Made by a program: the position numbers and the translations under genes
Source: Loktanella sp. IMCC34160
Lineage (GTDB): Bacteria > Pseudomonadota > Alphaproteobacteria > Rhodobacterales > Rhodobacteraceae
Direction: 5' to 3'
Assembly: GCF_004145845.1 (NCBI RefSeq)
Contig: NZ_SELP01000006.1
Coordinates: 62,001-126,000, forward strand
Length of the DNA: 64,000 bases
Shown: piece after piece, positions 43,441 through 52,022 of the stretch
Layout: every line of letters begins with the position of its first letter
Numbering within the stretch: position 1 is the stretch's first letter
Notes under the pieces: model-generated
Database searches by the model: none
What the model saw: only the letters and a program-made list of their open reading frames with translations
Told to the model about the DNA's origin: nothing

Positions 43441-43598
43441 CCGCGACCGCGCAAAAACGGCTTGCCGTGCTCGCCGCCCTGTTGGCCGTGACGATCGTCG
43501 TCGGCGCCAACGGCCAACTGCTATCGGTCGCCTTTCGCTCGCAGCCGGCCTGCGTCGCGGTTGATCGCGCCGCCACACCCGCGAAACGCGTCTGCTAG
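43437..43598 (+). CDS. Small membrane protein in the cco operon
   Basis: 53 residues with one hydrophobic helix (LAVLAALLAVTIVVGANG) and two cysteines near the C-terminus. It is translationally coupled to ccoP (ATGA). It sits where ccoG or other assembly genes often lie but resembles none of them. Function unknown. Confidence 0.6.
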   Translation: MTATAQKRLAVLAALLAVTIVVGANGQLLSVAFRSQPACVAVDRAATPAKRVC

Positions 43599-43609
43599 GA
43601 GGTCCGCCA

Positions 43610-44407
43610 GTGCTCGAACCGCTTCCAACACTCCGTCCGCCGCAGCCTCCCGCTTCTACTATGACACGAGGCCTGCCGGCCCGCGCGGCCCTCGACTGGC
43701 TGGCCGCCGGATGGCGAGACCTGCGCGCAGCACCGGCGCCGGGGTTGGTCTACGGCGCGCTCCTCGTCATGATCTCCTACGGCGTGCTGGGAGTGCTCTG
43801 GAGCACCGGACTGCTGTACTTGGCGCTGCCCGCGGCCTCGGGGTTCCTGATCGTCGGGCCTTTCCTGGCCATCGGCATCTACGAACAGAGCCGGCAGCGA
43901 GAAGAGGGCGGCCGCGCGACGCTGTTGCAGACGCTGTTGGCGCGCCCGGCGGCCGGTGCGCAGCTGGCCTATGCAGGCCTGCTGCTGGGGCTTCTCGTCC
44001 TTTTCTGGCTGCGCACGGCAGCTCTGCTCTACGCGTTGTACTTCGGCCTTGCGCCCCGTCCGCTCGCCGGCGAGGCGCTCGCAAATGTTCTAACGACAGC
44101 CCCTGGCTGGGGGCTTCTCGTCGTTGGCAGCTTGGTCGGCGGGCTGTTCGCTTCCTTCGCCTTTGCGCTCAGCCTGTTCTCGGTTCCGATGCTGATGATC
44201 GAACGCCGCGATGCCCTGACGGCCATGGGTCTTAGTCTCGCGATGACCACGCGCAACCTCGCGCCCTGTCTTGCGTGGGGTGCGATCATCACTGCAGGTA
44301 TGGCGCTGGCGGCCGCTACGGGACTGCTGGCCCTCGTCCTCGTCTTCCCCGTGCTCGGCCATGGAACGTGGCACGCTTGGCGCGCGATCGGCGGAGGGCC
44401 GGCATGA
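43610..44407 (+). CDS. DUF2189 family integral membrane protein
   Basis: 265 residues starting with GTG behind CTAGGAGGTCC. The N-terminal ALDWLAAGWRDLRAAPAPGL and six hydrophobic segments fit DUF2189, often found beside cytochrome oxidase genes. The biochemical role is unknown; assembly of the oxidase is a guess from context. It overlaps ccoS by four bases. Confidence 0.8.
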   Translation: MLEPLPTLRPPQPPASTMTRGLPARAALDWLAAGWRDLRAAPAPGLVYGALLVMISYGVLGVLWSTGLLYLALPAASGFLIVGPFLAIGIYEQSRQREEGGRATLLQTLLARPAAGAQLAYAGLLLGLLVLFWLRTAALLYALYFGLAPRPLAGEALANVLTTAPGWGLLVVGSLVGGLFASFAFALSLFSVPMLMIERRDALTAMGLSLAMTTRNLAPCLAWGAIITAGMALAAATGLLALVLVFPVLGHGTWHAWRAIGGGPA

Positions 44408-44574
44408 CGGCCCTGCTGGTGCTGATACCCGTTTCCATCGGCATGGGATTGACTGGCCTTGGAGCATTCATCTGGGCCATGCGTCACCAACAGTTCGACG
44501 ATCTCGAAGGCAACGCATGGCGGGTCATTGGCCAAACGGAAACCGAAGATGAGAAAGGAAAACGCGATGACTGA
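44404..44574 (+). CDS. ccoS: cbb3-type oxidase assembly protein CcoS
   Basis: 56 residues: one N-terminal helix (VLIPVSIGMGLTGLGAFIWA) followed by the CcoS hallmark QFDDLEGNAWRV. CcoS is needed to insert the heme/Cu centre of CcoN. The usual partners ccoG, ccoH and ccoI are not in this window. Confidence 0.88.
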   Translation: MTALLVLIPVSIGMGLTGLGAFIWAMRHQQFDDLEGNAWRVIGQTETEDEKGKRDD

Positions 44575-44809
44575 CTGGCTCCCCACTCTGAAGACAGCAA
44601 CCCCTCAGGAAGGCTATGACCTTGCGGTCAAAATGGCGCGCGTCGCAGTGAAGATGACGCAGCCCGATGCCGATGTGCGCGACAAGCTACGCCCGATCTA
44701 TGCCGAGGACGCCAATGCCCTGATCTCATCGAGCCAGGTCGTGGCCACGCATTTTGCTACGGTCGCGGCGGCCAACGACTACTGGAAGGCGCCAGGTGAC
44801 GACGATTGA
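44567..44809 (+). CDS. Hypothetical small protein
   Basis: 80 residues, soluble and helical: DWLPTLKTATPQEGYDLAVK, MTQPDADVRDKLRPIYAEDA. It overlaps ccoS by eight bases and the next gene by 14, so it is part of the operon. No family recognised. Confidence 0.6.
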   Translation: MTDWLPTLKTATPQEGYDLAVKMARVAVKMTQPDADVRDKLRPIYAEDANALISSSQVVATHFATVAAANDYWKAPGDDD

Positions 44810-45365
44810 ACGGAACGGAAGCGACTTCGTCGTATCTGCCGACTTGCTGGCGAGTAACTTCGGTCTGAGCGAAGCCGCAGTTCGGCAGGGCATGCGAGCG
44901 AACAGGATCGCATCCCAGTCCGAGACCCGCGTGGGCGAGGGCCGCTGGAGGTTGGCGTTTCTCTATCAGGACCGGGCCGTCCGGTTCATTATTGATGAGC
45001 ATGGCGAGGTGTTGAAACGTGCCGATGTCCCGCCCTTCGACATGATGGCACACACCTTCTGGTTTTGCGACGAGCCGATGGAAACGAGCCAGAGGACGCG
45101 ACGCATCGCGGAGTGCATTGGAGAGATCCGTCCAATGGTCGAACGCCTGAGCGCCGCCTACAGTGACCGTCAGCTCGTCTGGGCTCCGATCGTGATCATC
45201 GTCGACAAGCCCCTGGAAGTCGGCGATGCCAAGATGACAACCGCGCTTCTGGATCGCGTCACCCATCATTGTGCCATTATCGAAACAGGCAACACGACCT
45301 ACCGCTTCACCCAAAGTAAACGCAACGCCCCGCAAGCAAAGCCGCCAGACAGACTCGCTATATGA
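44796..45365 (+). CDS. DUF6522-like protein, C-terminus replaced by IS21 istB sequence
   Basis: From GTG 44796: TTIERNGSDFVVSADLLASN, MRANRIASQSETRVGEGRWR and DRAVRFIIDEHGEVL match my memory of DUF6522, a small family next to cbb3 genes. An unassigned ~60-residue stretch follows (AHTFWFCDEPMETSQR...). From ~45221 the frame runs into the IstB C-terminus ([23 protein letters not shown]). The present protein is therefore a chimera made by the IS21 insertion. Its native end is lost. Confidence 0.6.
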   Translation: MTTIERNGSDFVVSADLLASNFGLSEAAVRQGMRANRIASQSETRVGEGRWRLAFLYQDRAVRFIIDEHGEVLKRADVPPFDMMAHTFWFCDEPMETSQRTRRIAECIGEIRPMVERLSAAYSDRQLVWAPIVIIVDKPLEVGDAKMTTALLDRVTHHCAIIETGNTTYRFTQSKRNAPQAKPPDRLAI

Positions 45366-45451
45366 AGGCGGCCCGCCTAGGGGCTTTGCGCCACAATGGG
45401 TGGGTCAAATTTGAACGCTCAAACCGGGTCAGTCTTAATCGCTCATTGACA
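45221..45451 (+). mobile_element. IS21-family right end, solo fragment (copy 2)
   Basis: About 230 bp closely matching 38638-38882 (istB 3' end, the non-coding tail and the terminus), in the same orientation. The two are not identical (e.g. GTCACCCATCAT versus GGCACCCATCAA), so they come from two related IS21 copies rather than one recent duplication. Confidence 0.85.
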
Positions 45452-45816
45452 ACTTAGCACGTGAATCTGCTGCAAATTGTCCTGCGCATCCAGAAGAATT
45501 CCGCAAGTATGTCAGTACGCACGTTGCAAATTACCTACGGCGCAGGAAAATCCTGAGTGTTACCAGAACGCAGTATCTGTGCTTGGGGGGGTGCTAGGAA
45601 GCGCTGTCGACTTAGGAGGGCTCGCTTAGGCCTTGGCAGTCTGGCCTGCTCTCACATGAACTCCTATGGCGACTCATCGCTGCCTTCCCATGACAAGAAA
45701 TAAACTGCGGCGCAGCGGATGGAACTTGCCGTTGATCCCCTTGTGCAGCAACTTCGCTCGCGGGAAGGTGGCGGATGATGGGAACATTTCAAAAAAAGAT
45801 ATGATAAGGCTAAGGC
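45452..45816. other. Gap after IS21 end
   Basis: 365 bases. Right after the IS end a frame reads LARESAANCPAHPEEFRKYV and VANYLRRRKIL then stops, perhaps the tail of a gene cut by the IS. No gene called. Confidence 0.35.
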
Positions 45817-46380
45817 ATGACGCTGTTCCTTGGTTACGACCCCGGTGGAAAGGGAAGGAACGGCGTAGCGGCCATTCGAGAAATTTCTGACGCACCTGAG
45901 GTCGTGGCCAAAGCTACTGTTCGCGATGCTGCTGAGGCGCTGTCTTGGCTTGAGGTCTATGCAAAGACAGCGGTTGCACTTGGCATAGATACCTTCTTGG
46001 CTTGGGCACCAAAGGGAGGACGGGACTGTGATGATGCGCTACGACGAAAATATGACGGCAATTCTGTTGCTGCTTAGAACTCCTTATACAGCTCCATGAC
46101 CCTGAAAGGTGCGATTGTGGCCAGGCGGCTTGGAATGCCCGTCTACGAAAGCCTCCCCAAGCTGTTGCTCCGCGTATCCGGCGAGAATGCGATCCGCGAG
46201 GTCTACGAAGGCGCGGTGACCACCACAGACGCAGATCATTAGGGGGACGCGATCGTTGCAGCTTGGTGCGCGGCCATGGGGCATCATCGAACATGGGCAG
46301 TTGATCTCAACGAGGACATTGAAGACGATTTAGAACTAGTGGTGCCAGAAGCTCGCTACCCGTGGTTTGAGAAGGTCTGA
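45817..46380 (+). pseudogene. DUF429-like predicted nuclease, two in-frame amber stops
   Basis: MTLFLGYDPGGKGRNGVAAI (RNase H-like first strand with Asp) to AWAPKGGRDCDDALRRKYDG, then TAG at 46075, then SSMTLKGAIVARRLGMPVYE and LRVSGENAIREVYEG, then a second TAG, then GDAIVAAWCAAMG and the end at 46380. The frame is open and family-like on both sides of each stop. Both stops are TAG. It is most simply a pseudogene with two nonsense mutations. Confidence 0.65.
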
Positions 46381-46701
46381 TACGAAGCCACCATTGCATC
46401 AGTAGTCACGACACAAGATTGACGCGTCCGGCCCAAAGCCGTCACTCTTCGGGATGCCGATGCCGCCTCCCAGCGTTCCCGGAAGCAGTCGTTCAATCCT
46501 AGCGCAGAAATTCGCCGGTTAGGGGCTGAGGTTGGGACAAAAGCTCCGATTCACTACGGACAAGCTCGCCGAACCATACGGCGCTGCCGCGCAACCCCGT
46601 GACTGCATGTAACGCAATGATGAAATTCCGCTTAATAACACTGGTAACGGCGTAATGTACAATCGCTCTGGCAAGGCTGCCATGACCTGATGCTTTTGGT
46701 T
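46381..46701. other. Gap downstream of the defence operon
   Basis: 320 bases, no gene seen on either strand. It holds the 3' flank of the minus-strand operon; no clear terminator found. Confidence 0.4.
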
Positions 46702-49143
46702 TCAGGCAGCTACTACCTTATCGTCCTCGAACACATAAAATTGGGGATCCGCCACCGCGTCACCAGCAAAATTTCGACTGATCTCCACGGTGAGCAGGCT
46801 GTCACCAGGAAAGGCCGGGCTCAGTTCAAGCGTTAGGTAGTCAAACAGCGCACGTTCATGCACCGCGACCACAACCTGCTTGCCAAGGCCCTTAGAGAAA
46901 GTCCGCAACAAGGCGGCGAACTGGGCGATATGAACGTCATCCATCGACTGCACGGGGTCATCGAGCACCAGCCAGGGTAACTGCGACGGCACCGACAGGT
47001 TCAGCGCGAGGAACAGGGTCAAGGCAGCGGTGTTCAGGTTACCTTGGCTGAGCATGGCTCCCGGTGGACCAGCGGCCTGCCCCGACCGATGAAAGGTTTC
47101 GAGCACTGCCTCTACCTTTCCATCCCCCTGATCGGGGAGCCGGAACTGCGGAACAAACTGTTCGTTCGGAGCCAGCCGTACGAACAGGTCGCGCCAGACC
47201 TTGTTCAGTGACCCGCTGAAGACGTCGCGTACGATCTCGGAACGGATCAGGGATGCCGCGGTCGCGATGGTCTTCGCCCGCTTCCGGACCTCACCAATAG
47301 ACGAAAAGGCCCCCTCCATTGTCGCAAGGCGCACTTCGAGTTCGGTAGTTCGAGCCACGCGGTCCGAGAGCAACTGGGCCTCGCGGGAATACTGTTCGAG
47401 TTCGGACTCGACGGCGACGCGCGATGAAAGAGCCGTTTGGACGATTCCGAGACGGTCCGAGATCGCTCCGATAGCCGCCTCAAGTGCCTCGCGCAGGCCC
47501 GAGAAGTTCGTCGTCGGCTGCCCCGTTGCCCGTTCCACTGCGGCATTGATTTCCGGAAGCAAGGACTCCGATTGCAGCCTTGCTCGCCTCGTGGCCTCAA
47601 AGCTCCGCCGAGCATTGTTTAGGCGAACGAAGAGGCTCTGCCCGTAAGCGGCGTCTCCCTGTAGCGTTTCAAGCCTAGACCTGATCGACACTATGGCGGA
47701 CTGGCGTCGACGCAGCTCAACGAGCTCGTCGGGCTGCAGTACCAGCCGCTCTGCAGTCGCCTCGTCCCGCCGGGCCGTCGTCAACCGCTCGCTCTCAGAC
47801 GCGCGCTCTGTCGAGAGTGCCTGCAGGCGTCCTGCCTCCGACGTGAGTTTCGCTATCGTGGCCGCGATTTGCGCTGTCAGGGAGCCGCTTTCAACCTCCG
47901 CGTAGTCGCGGTTGCAGACCGGGCACATATCCCCGTCGACATACGGCGTAATGCCCGCAAGTGCAGCGGCCAAGTTTCGCGCATCCCTAGCGCCTGCTTC
48001 GAGCGCTTGGTTGATCTCACTAATGCGGGTCGTTGCCCTCTGGATTGCCGTTTTCGCTGCAGTCAGTTGCTGGCTAGCGGTGCCGTGCTGGTCCAGCAAA
48101 CGGTTGCAGCGATCGGTCTCATCGATGCACCAGCGAAGCGCATCGCGGATCTGATCCTCGATGTTGCCGCTATCGAGTGGCGACAACTCCGAATGGAACT
48201 CTCTGAGGGCATTGAGCGCCTGAGTGATCTGCTCTCCCTGACCGTTCAGCCACTTCTCGTACTGCGATCTAATGTCGGCGGCATCGCGCTCCAGCGCCGC
48301 TATCTCTGCGTCGGGACTTCCTGCCGAGGTCTTTTCCAGACGGCTAAGTAACGAGTTCACTTCCGAGCGTTGCTCAGTGACACTGATAAGTTCGGCCTGG
48401 TCTGTGTTCCGGTCTCCGACCGTTGCCCGAAGCGCGGCGACGTCGAAATCAATTTCGACTGGTACAGCGGCAGGGTCCAATACGGCGAGCAAGTCGTTGA
48501 GGCGGGAGAGGCGCTGAGTTATCGCCTGCTCGGCGGCCTTTACGCTTTCCCGTTCGCGCTCAAGCTGTTTCTTGAGAAGCCCGCCAGCCTCTTCGAGCTG
48601 CTTGTAGACCGGGACAAGCTTACGGATGCGGGTAACGTTGAACGCATGGTCGAGGCCGTCCGCTAAAGCGTCGAGCGCCTCAAGCCGCAGCAATTCCTTC
48701 ACGAACTCAGTCAGCCGCGAATTCGTGGTTTTCTTTTGATCGTAGATGTCCAGCAGGCGACCCAGCAGGGCCTGAGGCAGGTAGCACCGCTCTGAAAAGA
48801 AGGTAGCGTCAGCGGCATTGAGTGCCGGCCTCGCGTCGAAGGAACCCGGACCGAATCTGACCTCTCCGGACTCGGTCGAACGCCTATTCATCCCTTCGAT
48901 GGCCAGCTGAATCGAACCACCCGCCGTTTCAATATGGGTGAGGAAGTCATGGTACTTTGATTGGTCATCGAGGTGGGCGATGGAGCCGGTAAGGCCGAGC
49001 TCGATGGCCGACATCAAGCTGGTTTTGCCCATTCCGTTGGTCCCGTGAACGAGTACCACTTGCGCGTCGAGGGGAATGACCACCGATCCACGCAGGGAGC
49101 GGAAATTTTGGATCGAGAGCGACTTTAGGCGCGGGCTCATCAC
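46702..49143 (-). CDS. SMC/Rad50-like ATPase with zinc hook (Lamassu LmuB-like)
   Basis: 813 residues with the full ABC/SMC head split by coiled coil. Walker A GTNGMGKTS is at 34-42, the coiled-coil arms at ~175-395 and ~420-650, and the zinc hook CPVC at 407-410. The signature LSQGNL is at ~698, Walker B WLVLDDP at ~724 and the H-loop His at ~762. It matches the sensor ATPase of Lamassu-type anti-phage systems, which recognise DNA ends or foreign DNA. It starts at GTG 49143 (or ATG 49140), overlapping the upstream TAG by one base. RecN/SbcC housekeeping roles are unlikely given the operon partners. Confidence 0.85.
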   Translation of the reverse strand: MMSPRLKSLSIQNFRSLRGSVVIPLDAQVVLVHGTNGMGKTSLMSAIELGLTGSIAHLDDQSKYHDFLTHIETAGGSIQLAIEGMNRRSTESGEVRFGPGSFDARPALNAADATFFSERCYLPQALLGRLLDIYDQKKTTNSRLTEFVKELLRLEALDALADGLDHAFNVTRIRKLVPVYKQLEEAGGLLKKQLERERESVKAAEQAITQRLSRLNDLLAVLDPAAVPVEIDFDVAALRATVGDRNTDQAELISVTEQRSEVNSLLSRLEKTSAGSPDAEIAALERDAADIRSQYEKWLNGQGEQITQALNALREFHSELSPLDSGNIEDQIRDALRWCIDETDRCNRLLDQHGTASQQLTAAKTAIQRATTRISEINQALEAGARDARNLAAALAGITPYVDGDMCPVCNRDYAEVESGSLTAQIAATIAKLTSEAGRLQALSTERASESERLTTARRDEATAERLVLQPDELVELRRRQSAIVSIRSRLETLQGDAAYGQSLFVRLNNARRSFEATRRARLQSESLLPEINAAVERATGQPTTNFSGLREALEAAIGAISDRLGIVQTALSSRVAVESELEQYSREAQLLSDRVARTTELEVRLATMEGAFSSIGEVRKRAKTIATAASLIRSEIVRDVFSGSLNKVWRDLFVRLAPNEQFVPQFRLPDQGDGKVEAVLETFHRSGQAAGPPGAMLSQGNLNTAALTLFLALNLSVPSQLPWLVLDDPVQSMDDVHIAQFAALLRTFSKGLGKQVVVAVHERALFDYLTLELSPAFPGDSLLTVEISRNFAGDAVADPQFYVFEDDKVVAA

Positions 49144-49724
49144 TATGCAGCCCCGTCCTCGAGCGCCTCGTCAGCAAGCGTCGATATCTCGACGGCAAGT
49201 GCCGCTTCAACCGACTCCCTGCCCTCCTCGGCGAGTTGGATGATACGGCCTACAGAGTGCATGTAATTGGTATCCTCAAATCGCTTCTCGAGGCTGGTCT
49301 TCCAGTCCGCCAGATGTTCGACCGGCGGAGGACTCTTCAGCGGCAGCAAAACGGCCAGCCAGTCCCGCACCAATTCTTCGGCCAGCGGCCCGCTCGGCGA
49401 GCCGACCGGCAGCACTCGGCAAACACGACTGATTGAGTTAACAAGGTCGGTGTTCGCCTGACCCGATGTGAGAACTGCGGTTACCGATCGCCTCGAGCCC
49501 AGCACATCCAGCGCACGGGTAAAGGCTAGGACCGAGCGCGTTATTTGTACACTGTCTGACGCACCCGTGAGTTCGATCACGATGACAAGGTCGTTGGCCC
49601 GTTCTCCGGCCACCAGCCCATAAGTGAATTCGAACTCTTGGGAACCAATCTTGATCGGCTTTTCGAGGGGGCGATAGTCACCCTCCTGCGTCAGAATTTT
49701 GCAGACGGTTTCGGCTGTCGTCAT
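49143..49724 (-). CDS. Small accessory protein of the SIR2/SMC operon (LmuC-like position)
   Basis: 193 residues, no recognised motif. The start MTTAETVCKILTQEGDYRPL leads to a beta-rich first half (FEFTYGLVAGERANDLVIVI) and a helical second half (LVRDWLAVLLPLKSPP). Size and place, between effector and SMC genes, are those of LmuC/DdmB. It is coupled on both sides (ATGA upstream, TAGTG downstream). Assignment is by context. Confidence 0.65.
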   Translation of the reverse strand: MTTAETVCKILTQEGDYRPLEKPIKIGSQEFEFTYGLVAGERANDLVIVIELTGASDSVQITRSVLAFTRALDVLGSRRSVTAVLTSGQANTDLVNSISRVCRVLPVGSPSGPLAEELVRDWLAVLLPLKSPPPVEHLADWKTSLEKRFEDTNYMHSVGRIIQLAEEGRESVEAALAVEISTLADEALEDGAA

Positions 49725-49831
49725 AATCTGACCTTAGAATTGAACCTAATCTGGACTTCGTCGAACGGCGCTGAGCCCTCACGCCGGTCGCCCACACCAC
49801 CATAGAGATCGAGTGTTTCCGCTTTCGTCAT
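49721..49831 (-). CDS. 36-residue micro-ORF duplicating the SIR2 C-terminal tail
   Basis: ATG at 49831 overlaps the SIR2 stop (ATGA), and its own TGA overlaps the LmuC-like start (ATGA). The peptide starts MTKAETLDLYGG, like the LmuC-like start MTTAETV, and ends FDEVQIRFNSKVRL, like the SIR2 end FDEVQIRFNNEVGL. It looks like a ~105-bp tandem duplication of the junction. Within FDEVQIRFN the two copies differ at four bases, all synonymous, which suggests the peptide is under selection. Confidence 0.55.
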   Translation of the reverse strand: MTKAETLDLYGGVGDRREGSAPFDEVQIRFNSKVRL

Positions 49832-51513
49832 AACCCGACCTCATTGTTAAACCTAATCTGAACCTCGTCGAATGTCGCTGAGTCGTCGACCAATTCGCGT
49901 ATACTAATATAGCGCGCAGTCGCCTTGCCTGTCCGCCATGAAGCAGAGGGGCTTCGTTGCTGCCTGGGCGTTACCTTACGCGAGCACATCACGACAACAT
50001 CGGCATCTTCCTCATCGAATGCCCCAGAGGCCACGAGCAGGTTGATATTTTCGTCATCGGCGGCGAGGAACACTCGGGCTTCGGCCGCGGAGGCGACCAG
50101 TCGAAGCGCCCCGCTCGTCGGCTGCTCTGGATCGTCGACCGCGACGGACCATCTGTTGGCGGCAAGGCCCAGTCCGATCAGCCCGAGTGCGGCAGCGGCT
50201 TCTGCTCGACCGGAGAAACCGATCGCCGGATCTTGCTGCATCAAATGCGCTGGCTGCGAACTCAGCGGTATATAGGGGCGGCGGCCAGCGCTGCCCGGGC
50301 CTCCAAGAAATTGCTCGGAGACCCTGCCAATTAACCCGGCAATAATCTGGGCGCACTCATATCGGTTGGCGTTTCCGGCTTGCGCCGCGGCACGCTGAAG
50401 CGACTTCAGCCCCTCAACGAGGCTCTGCTTGCCCGCAACACCAACGGCTGGCGACGTCAGGAGGCCCGCGAGCGCGGCAAGTTTACCGAACAATATGGTC
50501 AGAAGAAGTGCTAGTAGCAGTTGCTTTCCAAAGGCGGGCAAGGTGGCATCCGCCCGTATCTTCTCTCGGTTTGCCTCATAATCGCCTTGATATGCACCCT
50601 CGAGGATAGACTTTTGACCGTCGGAGAGATCCTGAGCCGCAAATACGAGCGGCACTGGGACGGAATTCCACACCCATCCATTGGCCCCGAATAGCTGCTG
50701 GATGTTCGTGTCCTGCCCAGACAGCCCGATCATAAGTGTTCGTGAACGAGCAATGAGTGCCCTGAGCTGTTCCCGCATCTGCGTGAAGCGCTGGTTCTGC
50801 GCCCAATGCGTAATAGCTGCCTCCCTCGCCACGAGCAATGGCCGGTACTCGACCTCATTCTCGATTGCTCGCTTCGCGCAACCATGGAACTTGTACAATG
50901 TCCCAATCCCTGGTGGTCCGTGCAGGTCGCCCCCTGTAACCGCGACGCGAAATGTTTCGTTCGGCCGACCGAGCTCTACCATTGCCGCCTCCAGTAGGCC
51001 GTCCCAATTAGCAGTCGCGAGATCCGACACTATTCCTTCGAGAACCAGCATTGCGATCGCAAGATGCTCGGCATCCGCTTTCTGCACAGAAAACGTCGTA
51101 GGGAAATCAAGTACGTCCCAGAGAAGGTAGTCGAAAGACTGGCCCTGAACCTCGATGCCCAGAACCTTCGAGTATTTATTCCAGAGCCGGTCAATAAGCA
51201 CGTCGTGGATTGGCCAGGACGAAACCGGCTGATTGAGGTCGATGTGGGCCATCTCCTCGTCAGATAGGTTGGCAAGACCAACTATATCCTTGAAGGCGCG
51301 ATGGTGCGCGCAATCAGTACCCGTGATGCGGAGGCGTAAATTCTCGAGCAGCTTGGCCAGCACTCCGTCCAAGCCAACTACGCGCTCTCGCGAAATGCCG
51401 GATCCCAACCATAGCGCGTAGAGCCCAGCAGAGAAGCCTTCGGAAAAGCAGCTCAGTGGACCGTCGAGCAGTTCGATTGTCTCGTCTACGGAAATAAATT
51501 CAGCTGTCGGCAA
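49828..51513 (-). CDS. SIR2-domain NADase-like defence effector (Lamassu-Sir2 LmuA-like)
   Basis: 561 residues. The SIR2 fold spans ~30-275: LYALWLGSGIS (GAGIS-like), TANWDGLLE with Asn169 (TTNYD-like), LYKFHGC with His210 (KLHG), and RSRTLMIGLSGQDTNI (GySxxDxxi). Asn and His are the catalytic pair of SIR2 NADases. Residues ~330-350 are hydrophobic (LLLALLLTILFGKLAALAGL). The C-terminal ~200 residues are unassigned. It starts with TTG behind TAGGAGG. It heads the operon and would deplete NAD+ when the SMC partner senses phage. Confidence 0.82.
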   Translation of the reverse strand: MPTAEFISVDETIELLDGPLSCFSEGFSAGLYALWLGSGISRERVVGLDGVLAKLLENLRLRITGTDCAHHRAFKDIVGLANLSDEEMAHIDLNQPVSSWPIHDVLIDRLWNKYSKVLGIEVQGQSFDYLLWDVLDFPTTFSVQKADAEHLAIAMLVLEGIVSDLATANWDGLLEAAMVELGRPNETFRVAVTGGDLHGPPGIGTLYKFHGCAKRAIENEVEYRPLLVAREAAITHWAQNQRFTQMREQLRALIARSRTLMIGLSGQDTNIQQLFGANGWVWNSVPVPLVFAAQDLSDGQKSILEGAYQGDYEANREKIRADATLPAFGKQLLLALLLTILFGKLAALAGLLTSPAVGVAGKQSLVEGLKSLQRAAAQAGNANRYECAQIIAGLIGRVSEQFLGGPGSAGRRPYIPLSSQPAHLMQQDPAIGFSGRAEAAAALGLIGLGLAANRWSVAVDDPEQPTSGALRLVASAAEARVFLAADDENINLLVASGAFDEEDADVVVMCSRKVTPRQQRSPSASWRTGKATARYISIRELVDDSATFDEVQIRFNNEVGL

Positions 51514-52022
51514 TGCGCCCTCCTACGGCAATGCCTAATGGGAAGATCTGCAATTTAAAAGTGTATTCTAAGGTTGGGAAGCTCGCGATTTTTCTTTGCA
51601 CCAAGCAACTCGCTAATGGCGCTCCAACGACTTGAGAGCAGAGCTTTTGATGAGTTGCGCAAGAATTTGTGCGTCCGGGTAGTGCTGCAGGATCCGGGGC
51701 GGACCGCGGACAGACAGCTTTCCGCTATTTGTTCCGTCTAGGCAGGTGACGGCTTCCCTACTGAACGTCTGCTTCTTGAGGGCGGACGGAGTGTCCTTGC
51801 ACCAGCAGCGAATTTCCGGTTCCCGCCCGGCCCGCATGCGGTTCCATCCGTTTTAGTTGGCGAACTAATGTCTTGTTTGGGCTGGCGATGGCCAGAGGGT
51901 AGACGAAGTCCAAGGGCGGTCGTGGAACCTTGAGCTGCGATGCATCGGATGGCGATTTTGAGCCCAGAGCTACCAAGATACCGCAACATAGCGAAGGTCT
52001 GCTTTAGCACTTGGTCGTTTGC
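51514..52022. other. Leader of the defence operon
   Basis: 509 bases with no credible gene. TTAGTT-GGCG-AACTAA (51853-51868) is a perfect small dyad ~340 bp upstream of the SIR2 start and might be regulatory. Confidence 0.4.
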
